Positions 49,222-60,571 of a DNA stretch of 64,000 bases are shown here, piece by piece. The translations under genes and the position numbers were made by a program. This stretch comes from Ornithodoros turicata (Eukaryota; Arthropoda; Arachnida; Ixodida; Argasidae), in assembly GCF_037126465.1 (NCBI RefSeq), contig NC_088204.1, forward strand, positions 75,081,807-75,145,806. The letters run 5' to 3'. The notes below the pieces were generated by a model. The model worked only from the letters and a program-made list of their open reading frames with translations. It did not search any database and was not told where the DNA came from. The first letter of the stretch is position 1, and each line of letters starts with the position of its first letter.

Positions 49222-52200
49222 TCATCACAGGATAGTCTGCCAGGAAAGCACCTGCCGCTACCTCGGGCTTTTGCCAGTTCATTGTTCCTTGACACGGACA
49301 TTGGTTTGCTTGATTTGCTAAACTATCCACAGGATAGTCTCCCAAGAAAGCACCTGGCGCTACCTCGGGCTTTGGACAGCTCATCGTTCCTTGACACGGG
49401 CGTTAGTTGCGTGCTTTGCTGAACTACGCACACGATAGCCTGTCAGGCCAGCACCTGCTGTCACGTCGGGCTTTGGTCAGTTCATCGTTACTTGACACGG
49501 ACCTTGTTTGCGTGCTTTGCAAAACTCATCACAGGATAGTCTGTCAGGCAAGCACCTGCCGCTACCTCGGGCTTTGGCCAGTTCATCGTTCCTTGACACG
49601 GACATTGGTTTGCTTGCTTTGCTAAACTAGCCACAGGATAGTCTGCCAGGAAAGCACCTGGCGCTACCTCGGGCTTTGGACAACTCATCGTTCCTTGACA
49701 CGGGCGTTAGTTGCGTGCTTTGCTGAACTACGCACACGATAGTCTGTCAGGCCAGCACCAGCTGTCACGTCGGGCTTTGGTCAGTTCATCGTTACTTGAC
49801 ACGGACTTTGGTTGCGTGCTTTGCAAAACTCATCACAGGATAATCTGTCAGGCAAGCACCTGCCGCTACCTCGGGCTTTGGCCAGTTCATCATTCCTTGA
49901 CACGGACATTGGTTTGCTTGCTTTGCTAAACTAGCCACAGGATAGTCTGCCAGGAAAGCACCTGCCGCTACCTCGGGCTTTGGCCAGTTCATCGTTCCTT
50001 GACACGGACATTGGTTTGCTTGCTTTGCTAAACTAGCCACAGGATAGTCTGCCAGGAAAGCACCTGCCGCTACCTCGGGCTTTGGCCAGTTCGTCGTTCC
50101 TTGACACGGACATTGGTTTGCTTGCTTTGCTAAACTAGCCACAGGATAGTCTGCCAGAAAAGCACCTGGCGCTACGTCGGGCTTTGGACAGCCCATCGTT
50201 CCTTGATACGGGCGTTAGTTGCGTGCTTTGCTGAACTACGCACACGATAGTCTGCCAGGAAAGCACCTGCCGCTACCTCGGGCTTTGGCCAGTTCATCGT
50301 TCCTTAACACGGACATTGGTTTGCTTGCTTTGCTAACCTAGCCACAGGATAGTATGCCAGGAAAGCACCTGGCGCTACCTCGGGCTTTGGACAGCTCATC
50401 GTTCCTTGACACGGGCGTTAGTTGCGCGCTTTGCTGAACTACGCACACGATAGTCTGTCAGGCCAGCACCTGCTGTCACGTCAGGCTTTGGTCAGTTCAT
50501 CGTTACTTGACACGGACCTTGGTTGCGTGCTTTGCAAAACTCATCACAGGATAGTCTGCCAGGAAAGCACCTGCCGCTACCTCGGGCTTTTGCAAGTTCA
50601 TCGTTCCTTGACACGGACATTGGTTTGCTTGATTTGCTAAACTATCCACAGGATAGTCTCCCAAGAAAGCACCTGGCGCTACCTCGGGCTTTGGACAGCT
50701 CATCGTTCCTTGACACGGGCGTTAGTTGCGTGCTTTGCTGAACTACGCACACGATAGCCTGTCAGGCCAGCACCTGCTGTCACGTCGGGCTTTGGTCAGT
50801 TCATCGTTACTTGACACGGACCTTGTTTGCGTGCTTTGCAAAACTCATCACAGGATAGTCTGTCAGGCAAGCACCTGCCGCTACCTCGGGCTTTGGCCAG
50901 TTCATCGTTCCTTGACACGGACATTGGTTTGCTTGCTTTGCTAAACTAGCCACAGGATAGTCTGCCAGGAAAGCACCTGGCGCTACCTCGGGCTTTGGAC
51001 AACTCATCGTTCCTTGACACGGGCGTTAGTTGCGTGCTTTGCTGAACTACGCACACGATAGTCTGTCAGGCCAGCACCAGCTGTCACGTCGGGCTTTGGT
51101 CAGTTCATCGTTACTTGACACGGACTTTGGTTGCGTGCTTTGCAAAACTCATCACAGGATAGTCTGTCAGGCAAGCACCTGCCGCTACCTCGGGCTTTGG
51201 CCAGTTCATCATTCCTTGACACGGACATTGGTTTGCTTGCTTTGCTAAACTAGCCACAGGATAGTCTGCCAGGAAAGCACCTGCCGCTACCTCGGGCTTT
51301 GGCCAGTTCGTCGTTCCTTGACACGGACATTGGTTTGCTTGCTTTGCTAAACTAGCCACAGGATAGTCTGCCAGGAAAGCACCTGGCGCTACCTCGGGCT
51401 TTGGACAGCCCATCGTTCCTTGATACGGGCGTTAGTTGCGTGCTTTGCTGAACTACGCACACGATAGTCTGCCAGGAAAGCACCTGCCGCTACCTCGGGC
51501 TTTGGCCAGTTCATCGTTCCTTAACACGGACATTGGTTTGCTTGCTTTGCTAACCTAGCCACAGGATAGTATGCCAGGAAAGCACCTGGCGCTACCTCGG
51601 GCTTTGGACAGCTCATCGTTCCTTGACACGGGCGTTAGTTGCGCGCTTTGCTGAACTACGCACACGATAGTCTGTCAGGCCAGCACGTGCTGTCACGTCA
51701 GGCTTTGGTCAGTTCATCGTTACTTGACACGGACCTTGGTTGCGTGCTTTGCAAAACTCATCAAAGGATAGTCTGCCAGGAAAGCACCTTCCGCTACCTC
51801 GGGCTTTTGCCAGTTCATCGTTCCTTGACACGGACATTGGTTTGCTTGATTTGCTAAACTATCCACAGGATAGTCTCCCAAGAAAGCACCTGGCGCTACC
51901 TCGGGCTTTGGACAGCTCATCGTTCCTTGACACGGGCGTTAGTTGCGTGCTTTGCTGAACTACGCACACGATAGCCTTGTCAGGCCAGCACCTGCTGTCA
52001 CGTCGGGCTTTGGTCAGTTCATCGTTACTTGACACGGACCTTGTTTGCGTGCTTTGCAAAACTCATCACAGGATAGTCTGTGAGGCAAGCACCTGCCGCT
52101 ACCTCGGGCTTTGGCCAGTTCATCGTTCCTTGACACAGACATTCGTTTGCTTGCTTAGCTAAACGAGCCACAGGATAGTCTGCCAGGAAAGCACCTGCCG

Positions 52201-55200
52201 CTACCTCGGGCTTTGGCCAGTTCATCGTTCCTTGACACGGACATTGGTTTGCTTGCTTTGCTAACCTAGCCACAGGATAGTCTGCCAGGCAAGCACCTGC
52301 CGCTACCTCGGGCTTTGGCCAGTTCATCGTTCCTTGACATGGACATTGGTTTGCTTGCTTTGCTAACCTACCCACAGGGTAGTCTGCCAGGAAAGCACCT
52401 GCCGCTACCTCGGGCTTTGGCCAGTTCATCGTTCCTTGACACGGACATTGGTTTGCTTGCTTTGCTAACCTAGCCACAGGGTAGTCTGCCAGGCAAGCAC
52501 CTGCCGCTACCTCGGGCTTTGGTCAGTTCATCGTTCCTTGACACGGACATTGGTTTGCTTGCTTTGCTAAACTAGCCACAGGAAAGTCTGCCAGGAAAGC
52601 ACCTGCCGCTACCTTGTGTTTTGGCCAGTTCATCGTTCCTTGACATGGACATTGGTTCGCTTGCTTTGCTAAACTAGCCACAGGATAGTCTGCCAGGCAA
52701 GCACCTGCCGCTACCTCGGGCTTTGGCCAGTTCATCGTTCCTTGACACGGACATTCGTTTGCTTGCTTTGCTAAACTAGCCACAGGATAGTCTGCCAGGC
52801 AAGCACCTGCCGCTACCTCGGGCTTTGGCCAGTTCGTCGTTCCTTGACACGGACATTGGTTTGCTTGCTTTCCTAACCTAGCCACAGGATAGTCTGCCAG
52901 GAAAGCACCTGCCGCTACCTCGGGCTTTGGTCAGTTCATCGTTCCTTGACACGGACATTGGTTTGCTTGCTTTGCTAACCTAGCCAAAGGATAGTCTGCA
53001 AGGCAAGCACCTGCCGCTACCTCGGGCTTTGGCCAGTTCATCGTTCCTTGACACGGACATTGGTTTGCTTGGTTTGCTAAACTAGCCACAGGATAGTCTG
53101 CCAGGAAAGCACCTGCCGCTACCTCGGGCTTTGGCCAGTTCATCGTTCCTTGACACGGACATTGGTTTGCTTGCTTTGCTAAACTAGCCACAGGATAGTC
53201 TGCCAGGCAAGCACCTGCCGCTACCTCGGGCTTTGGCCAGTTCATCGTTCCTTGACACGGACATTCGTTTGCTTGCTTTGCTAAACTAGCCACAGGATAG
53301 TCTGCCAGGAAAGCACCTGCCGCTACCTCGGGCTTTGGCCAGTTCATCGTTCCTTGACACAGACATTGGTTTGCTTGCTTTGCTAAACTAGCCACAGGAT
53401 AGTCTGTCAGGAAAGCACCTGCCGCTATCTCGGGCTTTGGCCAGTTCATCGTAGCTTGACACGGACATTGGTTTGCTTGCTTTGCTAACCTAGCCACAGG
53501 ATAGTCTGCCAGGAAAGCAGCTGGCGCTACCTCGGGCTTTGGACAGCTCATCGTTCCTTGACACGGGCGTTAGTTGCGTGCTTTGCTGAACTACGCACAC
53601 GGTAGTCTGTCAGGCCAGCACCTGCTGTCACGTCGGGCTTTGGTCAGTTCATCGTTACTTGACACGGACCTTGGTTGCATGCTTTGCAAAACTCATCACA
53701 GGATAGTCTGTCAGGCAAGCACCTGCCGCTACCTCGGGCTTTGGCCAGTTCATCGTTCCTTGACACGGACATTCGTTTGCTTGCTTTGCTAAACTAGCCA
53801 CAGGATAGTCTGCCAGGAAAGCACCTGCCGCTACCTCGGGCTTTGGCCAGTTCATCGTTCCTTGACACGGACACTGGTTTGCATGCTTTGCTAAACTAGC
53901 CACAGGATAGTCTGCCAGGAAAGCACCTGCCGCTACCTCGGGATTTGGCCAGTTCATCGTTCCTTGACACGGACATTCGTTTTCTTGCTTTGCTAAACTA
54001 GCCACAGGATAGTCTGCCAGGAAAGCACCTGCCGCTACCTCGGGCTTTGGCCAGTTCATCGTTCCTTGACACAGACATTGGTTTGCTTGCTTTGCTAACC
54101 TAGCCACAGGGTAGTCTGCCAGGCAAGCACCTGCCGCTACCTCGGGCTTTGGTCAGTTCATCGTTCCTTGACACGGACATTGGTTTGCTTGCTTTGCTAA
54201 ACTAGCCACAGGAAAGTCTGCCAGGAAAGCACCTGCCGCTACCTCGGGTTTTGGCCAGTTCATCGTTCCTTGACATGGACATTGGTTTGCTTGCTTTGCT
54301 AAACTAGCCACAGGATAGTCTGGCAGGCAAGCACCTGCCGCTACCTCGGGCTTTGGCCAGTTCATCGTTCCTTGACACGGACATTCGTTTGCTTGCTTTG
54401 CTAAACTAGCCACAGGATAGTCTGCCAGGCAAGCACCTGCCGCTACCTCGGGCTTTGGCCAGTTCATCGTTCCTTGACACGGACATTGGTTTGCTTGCTT
54501 TCCTAACCTAGCCACAGGATAGTCTGCCAGGAAAGCACCTGCCGCTACCTCGGGCTTTGGTCAGTTCATCGTTCCTTGACACGGACATTGGTTTGCTTGC
54601 TTTGCTAACCTAGCCAAAGGATAGTCTGCAAGGCAAGCACCTGCCGCTACCTCGGGCTTTGGCCAGTTCATCGTTCCTTGACACGGACATTGGTTTGCTT
54701 GGTTTGCTAAACTAGCCACAGGATAGTCTGCCAGGAAAGCACCTGCCGCTACCTCGGGCTTTGGCCAGTTCATCGTTCCTTGACACGGACATTGGTTTGC
54801 TTGCTTTGCTAAACTAGCCACAGGATAGTCTGCCAGGCAAGCACCTGCCGCTACCTCGGGCTTTGGCCAGTTCATCGTTCCTTGACACGGACATTGGTTT
54901 GCTTGCTTTGCTAAACTAGCCACAGGATAGTCTGCCAGGAAAGCACCTGCCGCTACCTCGGGCTTTGGCCAGTTCATCGTTCCTTGACACAGACATTGGT
55001 TTGCTTGCTTTGCTAAACTAGCCACAGGATAGTCTGTCAGGAAAGCACCTGCCGCTATCTCGGGCTTTGGCCAGTTCATCGTAGCTTGACACGGACATTG
55101 GTTTGCTTGCTTGGCTAACCTAGCCACAGGATAGTCTGCCAGGAAAGCAGCTGGCGCTACCTCGGGCTTTGGACAGCTCATCGTTCCTTGACACGGGCGT

Positions 55201-55457
55201 TAGTTGCGTGCTTTGCTGAACTACGCACACGATAGTCTGTCAGGCCAGCACCTGCTGTCACGTCGGGCTTTGGTCAGTTCATCGTTACTTGACACGGACC
55301 TTGGTTGCGTGCTTTGCAAAACTCATCACAGGATAGTCTCTCAGGCAAGCACCTGCCGCTACCTCGGGCTTTGGCCAGTTCGTCGTTCCTTGACACGGAC
55401 ATTGGTTTGCTTGCTTTGCTAAACTAGCCACAGGATAGTCTGACAGGAAAGCAGCTG

Positions 55458-58232
55458 GGCGATTCCACGCGAAATGATCCAACGGACCTGCTCGGCCCCC
55501 ACAAAACGATCCGAAATTTTTACGAAAAATTTTTTAGCACTCCCTAATAGTGCAAAACGACACACCACGAAACATTTCTTCCCAAATCTCAATGTGGCGG
55601 GTGCTATACACGAGCAAAGTTCGCAGCGCTGGCGAAAACCGTGCCTGGCGTGAACGGCAACTGCGGTTCATAGAAAGCACCTAGAACTGTGCGGTTTTCT
55701 TTTGCGTATAGAGGAAGCTATGCTCTACACAGCGTCCAAATCCCGGTTGTCGTGCTGTAATCGCTGCAGGTATACAAAGGCCGGAAGTTTCGCAATTTTC
55801 CTCCTACTTTGCGATTTTTTTGTGGAAAATCAAACCATTAAATTATAATGAATATTTTTTCCTGTCAAGGCCCCAAGGAATACTTCAACAGGAAAAATCG
55901 CCAGACACGTAACTTTCATAGTCATTGCAGGAAAAAAAGAGGAAGTATGCGATTTTTCCAAAATTCGCTACAATCGAGCGTAAAACACGCAATGAAGAGG
56001 TCGGAAGAGACGCCTGAAACCAACGCAGTTTTATAGAACGAGCCTTCCTCTACAACATATTAAAAAATCTCGAGGGTGTTTTTTCGTATTCGGGAGAAAA
56101 TAATTTTTTTTTTGTAGTAGAGGGTATTACGACCACAGTGACCCACGTTGCATGTGTCCAGTAGGGTGCTATATTTGTTTCTTGGACTCCTGTTTTAATT
56201 CTTTTTATTTTAAATTTTTCTCTAGTCTGGTTGTGTTTTAATGAGCAAGTAATATGCTGTGGCACAGCCATCTGCAAGGTTACCATAGCCTTTGCTTCTG
56301 TAGCACAACACGCGTATTGCAATCCTGGGTGGTTAAGTTTATGGCATTGTTTCCGGTGTGCACGGTGCCGGCAACGGAGATTAGGGATTAGCGGTGATGG
56401 GCAGGTCTAAGTAATACTTTTTGTCGTGTGAGCTAAAGCCCTGCGCGGATGAGCTTTTTCACATCCGCATCCTATCCGAAAAATCCGCGTCACGCAGCAA
56501 TAGTTCAGTTTCTATGCTCGATATATCAGGCCAATTTTCCAGGAAATAAACGTTATTTCCCGTCAGCACAAAAGAGCAAAAAAAAAAAAAGAGGGGGAGG
56601 GGCAACAAAAAAGCTGTCACCAAACTTCATCCACACGGGCGACTTCCTCTCTCTCGTTCCGACAGTGAAAACCCTTAGCGGTATAGCTTTTGTAGCGAGG
56701 ACAGGTCCTGAGCGTCCATGATGCTACCAAAGGATACACGACAGCAAGTACAGATTTAACTTCCACGAAAGATTATACGGCACCAAGCACAGCAACACAT
56801 TTTGCACCAAACGGGATAAGTAGAGTTTATTGCAAGTGAAACGCAAGATCGGCGCTGAACGCGCACCTCGACTCGAGACGCCAAAGCCAGAGATCTCTCT
56901 CAGATGCGCGAGTGGCTTTCGTACACCTTGTACTCTATCTTCTGTACCTAGTGTGAAGCAAACTGATGGCAATCTCGCGGTTTATCCGAGTCTGACCCGC
57001 TCCTGATGCGGCGCCATCCACGTCCGATCCGCGGATCACAACAAGCGTCATCGTATTTCATCGTCGTATTTCATCCGAACCCAGAAGTTTCTTGCGGATA
57101 TACGCGGGTATAGGCTTCTATACGCGAGTGGTGCAAGGCTTTATATAGCTGTGAGCCTCACTGGAACCTAGGACAGCATGGACGATGAACCACCACCACG
57201 AGATTCCGTCGTTTCCAGTGCTGCCATGTAAATGACATTTTTGCACGTTCGTCTTTTCCTCTAGCGTTATAATTTGTTAGACTTTTCGTGGTTAATATTT
57301 TTGCTGAATTGTTCAGCATTTAAATGTGGGTGTTAAAGGAAAGTTTCATCAACTGAACTTGCATCCATGCGCCTATAATATTCATACTGGTGAATTGGAA
57401 CTCCACAGCGCTGAACTGGAGCCATGTTCCTTTGGTCCGGGTGGCTGTCATATTGAAAACCAACCAGAAAAAAAATCGGAAATACGAAGAATTAAAAAGG
57501 GAGCCCAAGAAACAAATATAGCACCCCACCGGATACATGCAATGTGGGTCAGTGTGGCCGTAATACCCTCTACTACAAAAAAAAAAATATTTTCTCCCGT
57601 ATACGAAAAAACACCCTCGAGATTTTTTAATATGTTGTAGAGGAAGGCTCGTTCTATAAAACTGCGTTGGTTTCAGGCGTCTCTTCCGACCTCTTCATTG
57701 CGTGTTTTACGCTCGATTGTAGCGAATTTTGGGAAAATCGCATACTTCCTCTTTTTTTCCTGCAATGACTACAAGAATTACATGTCTTGCGATTTTTCCT
57801 GTTGAAGTATTCCACGAGGCCTTGTCACGGAAAAATATTCATTAAAATTTAATGGTTTGATTTTCCACAAAAAAATCGCGAAGTAGGAGGAAAATTGCGA
57901 AACTTCCGGCCTTTGTATACCAGCACCGATTACAGTACGACAACCGGGATTTGAACGCTGTGTAGAGCATGGTTTCCTCTATGCGCAAAAGAAAACCGCG
58001 CAGTTCTAGGTGTTTTCTATGAGCCGCAGCTGTCGTTCACGCCAGGCACGGTTTTCGCCAGCGTTGCGAACTTTGATCGTGTGTAGCACCCGCCACATTG
58101 AGATTTGGGAAGAAATGTTTCGTGGTGTGTCGTTTTGCACTATTAGGGAGTGCTAAAAAAAATTTCGTAAAAATGCGCGATAGTTTTGTGAGGACTGAGC
58201 AGGTCCACTGGATCATTTCGCGTGGAATCGCC
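55458..58232. mobile_element. 2,775-bp DNA element with ~750-bp terminal inverted repeats
   Basis: Ends GGCGATTCCACGCGAAATGA and its complement. The left arm runs from 55458 to about 56215 and the right arm from about 57475 to 58232, differing by scattered substitutions and small indels. CAGCTG flanks both sides (55452-55457 and 58233-58238), a probable 6-bp target duplication in a satellite 2 monomer. The 1.26-kb centre (about 56216-57474) has only short frames and no transposase, so the element is non-autonomous. Confidence 0.88.
56216..57474. other. Unique centre of the long-TIR element
   Basis: Non-repetitive sequence between the two arms. It has an A-run followed by GAGGGGGAGGGG at about 56578-56600. 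Open frames are at most 90 codons, with no DDE-type or other recognisable motifs. The function of this segment, if any, is unknown. Confidence 0.6.
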
Positions 58233-58238
58233 CAGCTG

Positions 58239-58357
58239 CCGCTACCTCGGGCTTTGGCCAGTTCATCGTTCCTTGACACGGACATTGGTTTGCTTGCTTT
58301 GCTAAACTAGCCACAGGATAGTCTGCCAGGAAAGCACCTGCCGCTACCTCGGGCTTT
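58239..58357. repeat. Last satellite 2 fragment
   Basis: One full and one partial monomer of satellite 2 (CCGCTACCTCGGGCTTTGGC and so on) continue exactly where the array was cut by the long-TIR element. They confirm that the element inserted into the array. Confidence 0.93.
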
Positions 58358-59800
58358 TGGGTTTTCAAATCTCGGATTTGATTTAAATCCGGATTTAAAT
58401 CCACAAAAGAGACTGGTAGGTTTGATTTGTATTTGATTGACAGCTTCATTATGAACAGAATATGAAAGTATCGTTCCAAGTTGGTACATGTGAAATCAAT
58501 ACGTTTTCGTTGTTCCTGGTGAAGGTTGAAGTTGAGCTGAAGTGTAGAAATAAGTGAAGGTGTACATTTTCCAACATGGGACACCACGCGTACCTGTCGA
58601 CAAGGAAGCTGAGGAACCCAAGAAGGGAACTATGACAAGAGGACGCATCCCCTCCTAAGCGTTGCACATATTTGACTCGTGCTGCTTGTGTCGCGTGCTT
58701 GCTGTCCCCGACTTCTCATACTTTATGGTCAGAAACAGTCGTTCCGAGGGAACAAATTCACGAGAAATAGGATACCTATTGAGATTAGCCAGGGGCCTTC
58801 ATTTTAGCCATCACAAGGAATGCTCGAGGGCACACTTTAAATGAGTTCAGGGGTCACCTTATCGAAACATTTATTTTCTCGCTCAAGTGTGTCATCCAAA
58901 GTGTGGCTCTTTCCCGTTCATTTTATTTTTCAAGCATGTCAAGCACTCTACGCCTGTACTTGTACGACCAATACAACATGTCCCATTAGAAATAATGATA
59001 GGAGGAACCTCGCGGTTGACACATGGCTCGAAAAAGACCTTTCCTGAATTGAAATGCTTTCAGTCGTTCGAGCACGTCCCGTCAACATTTTTATCTTTCC
59101 CAGACGAGGAGGACATTCTATTCTAGCATTTCGCGATAGATTAGCAGACTATGATAAGCGATGCCACGCCACCGAAGGCGGGCTGGAACAGCGCCATTTG
59201 GAAGCCAATCAAATTTTCCTTACCTGCTGAAGAGAAAATCTGACCTGGGGCTTTAAGGGTGGCGACGCCTGTACGTCAGTCACAACGATTGCTACTTAGA
59301 TCGCGACCGGACGAAACCACTGCGATGTCATTACTTCTTGGTATTCAGACTGAGTGCAAGAACGCTTAGAATGGCTCGAAGAATCTAAGAGAAAAGTGAA
59401 AATAAAGGAATATGCATCCTTGCTAGTTGTTGTTGCTTTGTGGTAAATTAACTGAGAGGACGTGTCTAGTCAATTAGATGACTCTTTATTCGTGGGTAAT
59501 TTTTTTAGCGATTTTTTTTCGTGGTCGCAAATAAAAATACGTTTACAGCTATCTTCGTATTGCATACAGAAGTTCAATTATGCGTTAAAACGACGAAAGA
59601 GGGCAAACAAAATAACGTATAATGGTTGCTATATTTCTCCTGACGTACGTTGAGGAGAAAAATATAGCAACCATTATATGTAATACGTCCCGGACATCCT
59701 GGTTCATTCGCAGCCGTACGGCATTACATTACACTAGTGAAATCAAGCACTCGTAGTTCGAGGAACCTCTTATCTCCCGCCTGAACGCAGGTGTTGTTAT
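58358..59800. other. Intergenic, no supported gene
   Basis: Begins with a GATTTAAATCC-type palindromic repeat (about 58371-58405). Open frames of 60-79 codons on both strands are not recognisable. A short hairpin lies at 59618-59678. Otherwise nothing seen. Confidence 0.5.
59618..59678. repeat. Short hairpin with ~24-bp arms
   Basis: TATAATGGTTGCTATATTTC and its complement face each other with a 2-base indel. The ~11-base loop (TGACGTACGTTG) is itself partly palindromic. It could be a small foldback remnant or form an RNA hairpin. Confidence 0.75.
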
Positions 59801-59870
59801 CGACACAGCTTTTGTTACGGAGGACGATATTGTTCCCCGTGCTAAGGATCATTCTTCGTTTAATCTGGAT

Positions 59871-60089
59871 TCAGTAAAACCCTGAAAATCGACCGTCTCT
59901 CTCTCTCTGGCTCCTTCCTCTACTCTAACAGCTCTGTTTGCGTGACAAGCCTCGTGCGACAGGGCACGTGAACCGAACAGGAGCATCGCACACAACGATC
60001 AGGTAATGTTAATCCACCTTCGGCTTTCTTTCTGAAGCACCATGTGTAGCAATTTATTTTGTGTTTCTTTTGACAGGGCGTGCACCACT
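59871..60089 (+). promoter_or_regulatory. Probable 5' UTR region of TECPR1-like gene 2, with a 74-bp intron
   Basis: A donor ATCAG/GTAATG at 60002/60003 and an acceptor TTTTGACAG at 60068-60076 define a 74-bp intron just before the start codon, in non-coding sequence. An arthropod-type initiator (TTCAGTA) occurs at about 59870-59876, but no TATA box is convincing. The transcription start is a guess. Confidence 0.4.
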
Positions 60090-60311
60090 ATGCCACCGTC
60101 GAACCTGTGGGCTGTTAATAAGACCGGTAATGCGTTCACACTGAGCACAGCCGAAAACTGCTGGTGCGAGCTGCCACACTCGGGTGTCGACCTTCAACGC
60201 GTCTCCGCTGTGCAATCGGCTGCCTGGGGAATCGGCAGTGACCATCATGTCTACACGTTTGTTCCAAACGGCGATAAAATTCGTGTCCCCGAGGTCACCT
60301 ACGAGAACCAG
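60090..60311 (+). CDS. TECPR1: TECPR1-like gene 2, first coding exon (N-terminal tectonin repeat)
   Basis: The ATG at 60090 was chosen because MPPSNLWAVNKTGNAFTLST aligns from the first residue with the vertebrate TECPR1 start (MPNSVLWAVDLFGRVYTLST). The longer in-frame ATG at 60042 lies across the predicted intron. 74 codons follow: a tectonin repeat (LQRVSAVQSAAWGIGSDHHV) and the opening of the N-terminal DysF (YENQ), then donor GTATAC, phase 0. This N-terminal DysF is the membrane-binding domain in the vertebrate protein. It could be the missing 5' half of gene 1 or a paralogue. Confidence 0.93.
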
Positions 60312-60388
60312 GTATACACTGCGTTAGCAGCTGGTGGCGGCTTGACGTGTGCACGCTATAATACAGTGTGATCATGTTATGTTTCCAG

Positions 60389-60571
60389 CGCTGGCAAATC
60401 AGAGGCGGATACGGCACATGGCTCCTGCCGACGGACTGGCACCTCTGGAGCAGCAAAGATGGCTTATCTGCTCGACCTAAAGAGAGCATTACACTACCTT
60501 CTGGTAACTGGAAGTGGGAAGACTCCTGGCACATAGACGGCGAGCTTGACGGGGTACCATTGGAACCCGAG
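60389..60571 (+). CDS. TECPR1: TECPR1-like gene 2, second coding exon (N-terminal DysF)
   Basis: Starts after GTTTCCAG, ends before GTAAGA, 61 codons, phase 0. It continues YENQ with RWQIRGGYGTWLLPTDWHLW, then WKWEDSWHIDGELDGVPLEP, the core of an N-terminal DysF domain. In the vertebrate protein WSD follows the first tryptophan cluster; here WSS is seen, a small divergence. The exons that should follow (GW-Y... RRRKW) are not found before 64000, so the gene continues off the right edge. A 77-bp intron separates this exon from the previous one. Confidence 0.92.

Larger units (their letters stand above)
37712..55457. repeat. Satellite 2: 101/102-bp array with nested higher-order repeats
   Basis: About 170 tandem monomers. 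Main type (102 bp): ACAGGATAGTCTGCCAGGAA, AGCACCTGCCGCTACCTCGG, GCTTTGGCCAGTTCATCGTT, CCTTGACACGGACATTGGTT, then TGCTTGCTTTGCTAAACTAGCC. Two 101-bp subtypes have ACACGATAGTCTGTCAGGCC and GGGCGTTAGTTGCGTGCTTT. Subtypes recur as triplets 304 bases apart (for example landmarks at 39448, 39752; 40463, 40767, 41071). These form larger units of about 1,217-1,324 bp (landmarks at 38920, 40237, 41454, 42676, 43893, 45217). The left edge (37712-38150) is most diverged and contains a PLE fragment. The array is interrupted at 48725-49221. Confidence 0.97.

Noticed and set aside
37712..55457. Centromere
   Set aside because: Higher-order structure is suggestive, but the array is only 18 kb long and flanked by genes and ordinary repeats; there is no positive evidence.
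37714..58587. Dozens of 60-206-codon frames in satellite 2
   Set aside because: These are products of the 101/102-bp monomer length; subtypes of 101 bp break every frame. Kept as a finding to test, not as genes.
60042..60089. Upstream in-frame ATG giving a 16-residue N-terminal extension of gene 2
   Set aside because: It lies within the predicted 74-bp intron (60003-60076), and the family start aligns at the ATG at 60090.
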